The position numbers were made by a program, and so were the translations under genes. A stretch of DNA of 11,905 nt from an uncultured Roseburia sp. Its GTDB lineage: Bacteria > Bacillota > Clostridia > Lachnospirales > Lachnospiraceae. Shown here in pieces: positions 6,767 through 11,905 of the stretch (position 1 is its first letter; every line of letters starts with the position of its first letter). The notes below the pieces were generated by a model. It saw only the letters and a list, made by a program, of their open reading frames with translations, did no database searches and was not told the DNA's origin. The DNA lies in assembly GCA_947384095.1 (NCBI GenBank), contig CANDFU010000022.1:1-11905 (forward strand), in the 5' to 3' direction.

Positions 6767-6794
6767 ATGGAAACCATAGTCAATTCCTTTCCAT
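6767..6794. repeat. Inverted repeat, possible operator
   Basis: ATGGAAA (6767-6773) and TTTCCAT (6788-6794) are perfect 7-bp inverted arms with centres 21 bp apart, two helical turns, as expected for a dimeric regulator. They lie upstream of the operon promoter (6687-6715) and also upstream of the plus-strand regulator remnant at 6841. As RNA the loop would be 14 nt without a U-tract, so it is not a terminator. Confidence 0.3.
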
Positions 6795-6840
6795 AATATT
6801 ACTGGACAATTTGACAAAATCGAAAAATGGAGGGATCGCA

Positions 6841-6888
6841 ATGCAAAGCGTAAGAATTTATGAAATGATATTTTATTTAAATAATCAG
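6841..6888 (+). pseudogene. Possible N-terminal remnant of a YafY/WYL-type HTH regulator
   Basis: On the plus strand, GGAGG (6829-6833) is 7 nt before an ATG that opens MQSVRIYEMIFYLNNQ. This resembles the first helix of YafY/WYL-type regulators, which in Clostridia often begin MQxxRLFEMxYxLL. After roughly 6888 the frame runs antisense to the phosphopantetheinyl transferase and stops at 6966, so no helix-turn-helix follows. The combination of a good ribosome site, a family-like start and an abrupt end at the neighbour's 3' end suggests a gene cut by recombination. It could also be a chance short frame, since it is only 16 residues of signal. Confidence 0.35.
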
Positions 6889-7515
6889 ATGACACATCAC
6901 AAGTACTGCCTTTTCCCGCACCTCATACACAAACGAAATATCCGAATATTTTTCCGCAAAGGATAACACCTTTTCTGATACTTCCAGCCCGACCACGCCT
7001 TTTTGGGGATTCATGGAATCCGTCCTGACCGAAGGAATCCCGTACCTGAGCCCGATCCCGAGCGCTTTTGTAAAGGCCTCCCCGACCGCCCAGGCCAGAC
7101 AGGAATCCACCGTGCGGACGCGTCCTCTCTGCACCGCCACATCAACCCCGATCGCATGATCTGCAAAACCGGCGAAAACAATCCCGGCATCGTGTGAGAT
7201 CGAAACGGCATAATCCGACGGCACACCGTTGACATAAAGCTGTGGTTTTCCGGACTGTTCCCCATATCTTTCGTTCAGAATACAGATATCTGCGTATTCC
7301 ACTCCCAGCTCCCTCGACAGCAGGTATTTCAGCGCAGATCTGCCGCCCAGATATTCCATGCCCTTCCTTTTTCTCTTCCGATAAAGGGGAAGTTCTCTCG
7401 CATGCAGCAGGGAACTGTCCGGATTCCGCATCCTTATATCCTCTGACACAATCACATTTTTTTCCGTGTGAAAACATCCTTTTATTATGGATGCACACAG
7501 AACATGATCAGGCAT
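6877..7515 (-). CDS. 4'-phosphopantetheinyl transferase (Sfp/HetI/AcpS superfamily)
   Basis: Transfers the phosphopantetheine arm from coenzyme A to a serine on carrier proteins. 212 aa, in the range of two-lobed Sfp-like enzymes. Motifs: GGRSALKYLLSRELG (57-71), SISHD (105-109), IGVDVA (122-127, metal-binding D125) and WAVGEAFTKALG (142-153, matching WxxKExxxKxxG with E146 and K150 kept but the usual first lysine replaced by G145). A basic run RKRKRK (46-51) precedes the first motif. The ATG at 7515 overlaps the radical SAM stop by 8 nt and has no clear ribosome site, so coupled translation is likely. ATG at 7431 (M29), with GAGG 8 nt upstream, is an alternative but would remove the first beta strand. 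It closes the biosynthetic-type block and implies a carrier-protein-dependent pathway whose synthase is not in view. Confidence 0.85.
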   Translation of the reverse strand: MPDHVLCASIIKGCFHTEKNVIVSEDIRMRNPDSSLLHARELPLYRKRKRKGMEYLGGRSALKYLLSRELGVEYADICILNERYGEQSGKPQLYVNGVPSDYAVSISHDAGIVFAGFADHAIGVDVAVQRGRVRTVDSCLAWAVGEAFTKALGIGLRYGIPSVRTDSMNPQKGVVGLEVSEKVLSFAEKYSDISFVYEVREKAVLVMCHLII

Positions 7516-8557
7516 AAAAATTCTGCAGGTCCCCGGACCAGTTTACGTCGATTCCTTCTTTCTGCCCCCTGTCGCGCAGTTCTTTCAGCAGCTCTGCAAT
7601 CAGAATTTCCTTTTCCGTCTGAAAGAATACGCTTACAGGGTATACGTCCAGCATTTTCGCCGCCGGCATCGGAAGCGTCATCGGCGTCAGATTCAGCTCG
7701 TCCGCGCACCCCGTCTCAATGATATATTCCAGAAGCCCCTCTAAGGAATCCAGGTTTTTCGAATTTACCACCGCCGCAATCACAATCCGAAGCCCGCTGT
7801 GTTTTCTCTCCCTGCACGCATTCAGACGCGTCAGATTGTCCAGAAGGATTTTCAGATCACCGCTTCTTAAAAAACGGAACAGTTCCGCATCGACGGTATC
7901 ACAGCTCACATAAATTTTATCCGCCTCCGCCAATGTATCAATCTCTTCGTCGGACAAAGCTTTCGCAAAATTTGAAAAAAGCGAAATCCTTAAGCCGGGA
8001 TACGTCGCTTTTATCCTTCGGATGATGCGGGTCCAGCCGGCAACCAGTGTAAACTCTCCAATGCCTGTGGTTGATATTTCCCGGACTCTCCAGGCTTTCG
8101 TAAGGACATCCAGCAGATCGAAAAATTTCTCAACCCCCATATCCGCAATCCAGTCTTTAAAGGCGGATGTACTGTGTAAACAGTAGATACATTTCAGATT
8201 GCACCTGGTCGTGATTTCAAAAAAAAGCTCGTCCGCATGATCGATCCTGCATATCTCTTCCGCGTCGTCTGTGATCCGCGGGATACAGCCCTCCTTAAAT
8301 AATTCCCCCACAAAATCACTCACCGTTTCATATTCCCTGAGCATCATACAGCCTTTGCAGAAACCGGGCAGTTTTTCCGCGATCATCTCACGGCGGAGCC
8401 GGTACACCTCGTCGCAGTTCAGGATCTCCCCCGCCTTTCCGGGATCGCAATGCTCCGGGTCAATTTTCTGCGTGCGCGACGGTTTCATACAGCAGAACCA
8501 GACCCGGCCGTTATTATGCACATAAATCTGCTTCCACAACTGGATACAGGCCTTCAT
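7508..8557 (-). CDS. Radical SAM enzyme with N-terminal SPASM-like region
   Basis: 349 aa. The radical SAM 4Fe-4S motif is C119-xxx-C123-xx-C126, followed by TTGIGEF (163-169) at the GGEP position, so it should cleave S-adenosylmethionine to start radical chemistry. Unusually, the segment before the core looks like a SPASM-type auxiliary cluster region: NGRVWFCC (16-23), GEILN (43-47), LRREMI (54-59) and a CxxC (C67, C70), with further cysteines at 4, 37 and 48. SPASM domains normally follow the core, and here the C-terminus (about 290-349) has no cysteines. The start at 8557 is chosen because AAGGAG lies 9 nt upstream; longer in-frame starts at 8566 and 8620 sit on top of that site or overlap the previous gene. 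Located 28 nt after the FAD oxidoreductase gene and overlapping the phosphopantetheinyl transferase gene. Substrate unknown: peptide, carrier-bound or small-molecule intermediate. Confidence 0.85.
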   Translation of the reverse strand: MKACIQLWKQIYVHNNGRVWFCCMKPSRTQKIDPEHCDPGKAGEILNCDEVYRLRREMIAEKLPGFCKGCMMLREYETVSDFVGELFKEGCIPRITDDAEEICRIDHADELFFEITTRCNLKCIYCLHSTSAFKDWIADMGVEKFFDLLDVLTKAWRVREISTTGIGEFTLVAGWTRIIRRIKATYPGLRISLFSNFAKALSDEEIDTLAEADKIYVSCDTVDAELFRFLRSGDLKILLDNLTRLNACRERKHSGLRIVIAAVVNSKNLDSLEGLLEYIIETGCADELNLTPMTLPMPAAKMLDVYPVSVFFQTEKEILIAELLKELRDRGQKEGIDVNWSGDLQNFYA

Positions 8558-8566
8558 TTTTTTCAT

Positions 8567-8572
8567 CTCCTT
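8567..8572 (-). promoter_or_regulatory. Ribosome binding site that fixes the radical SAM start
   Basis: AAGGAG on the minus strand. It abuts the ATG at 8566 with no spacing and is 9 nt from the ATG at 8557, so the latter is the workable start. The site lies between the FAD oxidoreductase stop (8588-8586) and the chosen start. Confidence 0.7.
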
Positions 8573-8585
8573 TTCCGACTGACAG

Positions 8586-10091
8586 TCATCCGAACAGGAT
8601 ATATTCCCGCATGTCCTCATGCAGCGGATATTGCTGCATGATCAGATTGGCTGTCTTTATACACTCCTGCATCACGCCGTTCACTCCGCCAATCACGGAT
8701 ACCCAGTGACTCGCAAAAAAGAGACGGTCGTACATGCCCTGATTCTGGTGTCTGGAACGGTCATACACATAATCCTGATATTTCTCAAACCCTAAATAGG
8801 CTCCTTTCGTATTCCCGCATTCCCGCTCATAGGTGACAGGCGTTGCCGCCTCCACAAAAACGTAATGTCCCCGCATTCCGGGATAACGCTTCTCCACATC
8901 CGCCAGCACACGTTCCACCAGAAGCCGCTTTTTATCGCTGTATCCCCCGTCCGGCCACCAGTGGTTTTCAAAATCATAAGGCACCAGAATACCGATGCAC
9001 ATCTGTGCGCCTCCTGCCGGTGTGGACGATGCGTCCCGGCTGAATGCGGTAAAACATTGATACCAGTAGCCGTCCGGCAGATTTTCCCCTTCTGTCTGCA
9101 TGACCCTGCGCACTTTCCCGATATTTCTTTTGTCCGGATAGCAGATGACGGAGCCGAAGTCCAGGCCCAGTTCCTCTAACGTGCGGTCGAAGCCAAGCCA
9201 GATGCTCAGACAGGACTTCGATATTTTCCATTTATCCTGCAGACGGTCCACTCCGATCAGACTGCGGTACGTCTTATGGATATCAATGCCGGAAACAATC
9301 ACGTCAAAGGCATATTCCCGCCCGTCCGCCACAATTCCGGTAACCTGGCTGCCCTGTGTGCGGATCTTTGTGACCATGGTATTTTTATGTATGACGCCCC
9401 CGTTTTTTTCAATCTGTTCCACGCACTTTGAAATAATATGGTATGCTCCCCCTGCCGGAACATAGTACTCCCCCTGCCCTTTGATTTCAAAATAGGTCAT
9501 CGGGATGGCAAGCGCCACGCTTTCTTCATCCAGCTCCAGCATTGCAAGAATGATCTCTTTCAACAGCACATTTTCAAAATATTGCTCCACAAACTGTTTT
9601 GCCGTTCTGGATATATTGGGGATATATTTTTTTATTTCCGACGCACAAAGCCCCCGGAACGTCATATCAGCCGCAAATACCTTATTCATAATCTGATAGA
9701 GCTCCGTAATTTCCGCAAAAAAAGCCTCGATCCGTTCTTTTTCTTCCGGAAAATGGCGGATCAGCTCCAGATCCATCCGCTCTGTGCACTGATCAATCCG
9801 GATGTCATCGCCAAACTGGTAATATTCCCTGTACCGCGTCCACGTAAGACGCCCGATCCCTGCCTGCCCGCAGTATCCGTCCACCATATCGGCACAGCTT
9901 TTTGACCCGATCCTTAAGACAGCCGGGTGGATCCGGTACCCCTTCCGCCCGAAAGCCTGGCAGTATCCGCCCGGAATCGGATTCTTATCAAAGATCTCAA
10001 CCTCATACCCCCTCTCCGACAACAGAACCCCCGTAAAAATACCGCCGATGCCGCCGCCCACAATCCCGACTTTTCTTTTTCCCATCGTCAT
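8586..10091 (-). CDS. FAD-dependent oxidoreductase, phytoene desaturase/carotenoid isomerase-like
   Basis: 501 aa, the usual size for CrtI/CrtISO/retinol-saturase-type flavoproteins. The N-terminal dinucleotide fold is clear: VGIVGGGIGGIFTG (8-21) with acidic strand end EIFDKN (32-37), then PIPGGYCQAFGRKGYRIHPA (39-57), the family's 'GG..........G...d.g' region. The C-terminal FAD-contact segment RLFFASHWVSVIGGVNGVMQ (about 463-482) corresponds to the L(F/Y)xxGxxxxPGGGVPGV motif of the family, with G-G-V-N-G retained. No signal peptide. It likely desaturates, saturates or isomerises a lipid-like, polyene or carrier-bound intermediate; the family alone does not say which. ATG at 10091 has AAGG 7 nt upstream; ATG at 10085 is two codons later. 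It starts 11 nt after the permease stop and precedes the radical SAM gene, so these are probably co-transcribed. Confidence 0.88.
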   Translation of the reverse strand: MTMGKRKVGIVGGGIGGIFTGVLLSERGYEVEIFDKNPIPGGYCQAFGRKGYRIHPAVLRIGSKSCADMVDGYCGQAGIGRLTWTRYREYYQFGDDIRIDQCTERMDLELIRHFPEEKERIEAFFAEITELYQIMNKVFAADMTFRGLCASEIKKYIPNISRTAKQFVEQYFENVLLKEIILAMLELDEESVALAIPMTYFEIKGQGEYYVPAGGAYHIISKCVEQIEKNGGVIHKNTMVTKIRTQGSQVTGIVADGREYAFDVIVSGIDIHKTYRSLIGVDRLQDKWKISKSCLSIWLGFDRTLEELGLDFGSVICYPDKRNIGKVRRVMQTEGENLPDGYWYQCFTAFSRDASSTPAGGAQMCIGILVPYDFENHWWPDGGYSDKKRLLVERVLADVEKRYPGMRGHYVFVEAATPVTYERECGNTKGAYLGFEKYQDYVYDRSRHQNQGMYDRLFFASHWVSVIGGVNGVMQECIKTANLIMQQYPLHEDMREYILFG

Positions 10092-10102
10092 AACAAAACC
10101 TT

Positions 10103-11905
10103 TTATCCTTCCATAATTTCACGGTATGATATCTTTTGCAGTTTCCTTTTAAAATACCACAAAATCAGCTCCACAATCCCGACGGTAAGCAGCAGACAGC
10201 ATGCAATGGATACCGGGCTGATACTGACGGGATAAGCAATATCCGAATTTGCAGAAATAATATGAAACATGACCGTACAGAGCACGATCGTATACGGAAC
10301 GGAAATAACAAATCCCGCCACAGCCACCAGCCGGTATCCGTCAATCACAGCCAGATTGCACTCTTTTTGCGTATATCCGTACATTTTCATAAGCGCAATA
10401 TACCTGCGGTTTCCGTTTACCACCCCTGCCAGCGACAGAGACAGGGTTATAAAACCGACCGCAAGCCCGCAGAGGAACAGCATCACAGACAAAATCACAT
10501 AAATACCGGTCGAACGCTCAATCGTCTCCCCGACCTCTTTTCTGGAAGTAACGCTCAGATAAAGCTCCTCGTCAAAAACAATCTCGTTGTCTGTATAAAT
10601 GCCATTATAGTCGTCTTTCCCCAGCCCAAACAGACTGGCCGCCAGCGCTTTTCCCACATAAATATTGCTCCCGTAAACGCTCTGCGAGACTGCGCCGACC
10701 TTTGTATGATACTCCTTATCCTTTAATACGATCGATATCCCGTCTCCTTTGCGCAGACCATATTTAATCTGCATCCACTGATTGATTACGACCCCGTCCA
10801 GCCGTCCGATCTCTATCTCGGCTCCCTGCGTATCATCCAGATGAAGCATGCGTGTATTTTTATTGTCAATCACACAGAGGTTCAGATGATAAAACACCTC
10901 TTCCGATTCCGTCTTCAGACGGACCGGCTCGCACAAATATTTCAGACTGTCCTGATACTTTGTCTCATCATCCTGTACTTCAATAAACCGGACGTCGTTC
11001 TCATAATGATATTCGCTCAGCACAAGCTCCCTGATCCCTGCCGTCATATGATACGTTGTATATGCGAACTGGATCTGGACCCCCAGGGCAAACCCGCCGA
11101 ATAAGACAAAGAAAAGAACCGCCTTTTTGGAAAAAAGCAGCGTCGTCCGGACCCCCTTCAGATAACTTGAAAACTGTATTTTTTTGTTTCTCCAGACGAC
11201 CATTCTGTTTGCAGCGGCGCCGGTCTCATTGCGGATCATCAGGAGAGCCGGTCTGTTTACCTTGAAAAACGCCCACAAAAAAGCAATCACAGTAAAGGCA
11301 AGCGTCGGGACAGCCGCCAGAAACAGCAGATTCTCCGGCACAATCCCCCAATGGGCATACGGAAGGGAAAACATACCGAATACCAGCCCGTAAAACAGAC
11401 CCGCAAGCTGATGCCCGGCAAGATACCCCGTGACCGCCGGAATACCGACGATAAAAAAATAGAAACCATATTTCCCTGCCACTTCAAAATTTGTATATCC
11501 AAGTGCCTTGAGCACGCCGAGATTTTTATACTCTTCCCTGATCTGTCCGCTGATGGTAATCAGCAGCAAAAGAACCGCGACAGAAGCCAGTATGCCCATG
11601 GAAAATCCCATAATAATCTGGTTCATCGTTTTCTGTGAATTTACGGCCGACAGGATCTGCGGGTTTTCTGCACTTTCTAAAAACAAATGAAAATCCTGAT
11701 CCTGTTTCATTTTCTGTGTGTCTCTCTCCGCGCCCTTTCGGAAAAGACCTGCATACGTGACATTCACCGTCTTTGACTTTGTAAACTGTTCAAACGCATC
11801 CGCTTTCACGACTGCGATACACTGTGTTCTTTCGTCATACATTTTCCCCGTATTGTCCACAACAGGGGAAATCTGATCCGGCAGCACGACGATGGCGGAT
11901 ATCGT
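10103..11905 (-). CDS. FtsX-family ABC transporter permease, N-terminus cut off
   Basis: The frame is open across the right edge (TISAIVVLPDQ...), so about 600 C-terminal residues are visible and no start codon is in the window. Two FtsX-type permease units are evident. The first has a membrane helix (visible ~97-118), the cytosolic motif REEYKNLGVLKALGYTNFEV (~123-142) and three more helices (~146-215). The second has a helix at ~262-282, a large extracytoplasmic domain of about 180 residues (~285-465), a helix at ~468-495, the repeat of the cytosolic motif (RRYIALMKMYGYTQKE, ~500-515) and two terminal helices (~526-586). This matches the long double-FtsX permeases that pair with a separate ATPase to export peptides or lipids or to sense antimicrobial compounds. 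No ATPase gene is seen; it probably lies upstream outside the window. Neighbouring biosynthetic enzymes suggest export of, or immunity to, their product. Confidence 0.9.
   Translation of the reverse strand, partial: TISAIVVLPDQISPVVDNTGKMYDERTQCIAVVKADAFEQFTKSKTVNVTYAGLFRKGAERDTQKMKQDQDFHLFLESAENPQILSAVNSQKTMNQIIMGFSMGILASVAVLLLLITISGQIREEYKNLGVLKALGYTNFEVAGKYGFYFFIVGIPAVTGYLAGHQLAGLFYGLVFGMFSLPYAHWGIVPENLLFLAAVPTLAFTVIAFLWAFFKVNRPALLMIRNETGAAANRMVVWRNKKIQFSSYLKGVRTTLLFSKKAVLFFVLFGGFALGVQIQFAYTTYHMTAGIRELVLSEYHYENDVRFIEVQDDETKYQDSLKYLCEPVRLKTESEEVFYHLNLCVIDNKNTRMLHLDDTQGAEIEIGRLDGVVINQWMQIKYGLRKGDGISIVLKDKEYHTKVGAVSQSVYGSNIYVGKALAASLFGLGKDDYNGIYTDNEIVFDEELYLSVTSRKEVGETIERSTGIYVILSVMLFLCGLAVGFITLSLSLAGVVNGNRRYIALMKMYGYTQKECNLAVIDGYRLVAVAGFVISVPYTIVLCTVMFHIISANSDIAYPVSISPVSIACCLLLTVGIVELILWYFKRKLQKISYREIMEG

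Larger units (their letters stand above)
6597..6876. other. AT-rich spacer between the biosynthetic block and the chaperone operon
   Basis: 280 bp without a supported full-length gene. It contains the operon promoter, the inverted repeat and the plus-strand ribosome site and start of a truncated gene. No terminator hairpin with a U-tract could be found after the phosphopantetheinyl transferase stop (6879-6877), so read-through from the upstream block into the vWA operon is possible. Confidence 0.6.

Noticed and set aside
6376..6783. 135-aa minus-strand frame with AAAGGA 7 nt before an ATG, overlapping the vWA start
   Set aside because: Most of it is the vWA gene read out of frame, and the remainder covers the promoter region; no domain. 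A short leader peptide is possible but unsupported.
1..11905. CRISPR array, tRNA/rRNA genes, insertion sequences, TerD/TerC genes
   Set aside because: No regularly spaced repeats, no tRNA- or rRNA-like stretch, no transposase motifs, and no TerD- or TerC-like protein was seen on either strand.

Overview
All convincing full-length genes lie on the minus strand. GC content is moderate, with purine-rich Shine-Dalgarno (SD) sites (AGGAGG/GGAGGT type), tight gene spacing and sigma-A-like promoters with extended -10 boxes. This points to a low-to-mid-GC Firmicute, probably a Clostridia/Lachnospiraceae-type gut anaerobe. That assignment is inferred from style and protein character, not from a marker gene.

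Region A (11905 down to 6877, in transcription order) is a compact four-gene biosynthesis/export-like block: an FtsX-type ABC permease cut by the window edge, an FAD-dependent phytoene-desaturase/carotenoid-isomerase-like oxidoreductase, a radical SAM enzyme with an unusual N-terminal SPASM-like cysteine region, and a 4'-phosphopantetheinyl transferase. Gaps are 11 and 28 nt, then an 8-nt overlap, so this looks like one transcription unit. The phosphopantetheinyl transferase implies a carrier-protein-dependent product, but no carrier protein or synthase is in view. They may lie beyond the right edge.

Region B (6876 to 6597) is a 280-bp AT-rich spacer. It holds a good minus-strand promoter (6687-6715), an inverted repeat (6767-6794), and on the plus strand an SD plus about 16 codons that resemble the start of a lost HTH (YafY/WYL-type) regulator, suggesting an old recombination junction.

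Region C (6596 down to 158) is the most interesting part: a five-gene operon encoding a TerY-like vWA protein, a PP2C phosphatase, a Ser/Thr-type protein kinase with a zinc ribbon, a GrpE-like nucleotide exchange factor and a short Hsp70. The first three match the known vWA-phosphatase-kinase (TerY-P) triad. The last two form a private chaperone pair. The phosphatase and kinase appear to share a homologous C-terminal beta-rich module, which suggests both dock on the same partner. The simplest model is a phosphorylation-switched chaperone machine, in which kinase and phosphatase set the state of a target recruited or scaffolded by the vWA protein and remodelled by the dedicated Hsp70/GrpE pair. 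No TerD/TerC-type gene is in view.

Region D (157 to 1) has a strong extended -10 promoter with a palindrome over its -10 box, and the first 21 codons of a further minus-strand gene that runs off the left edge.
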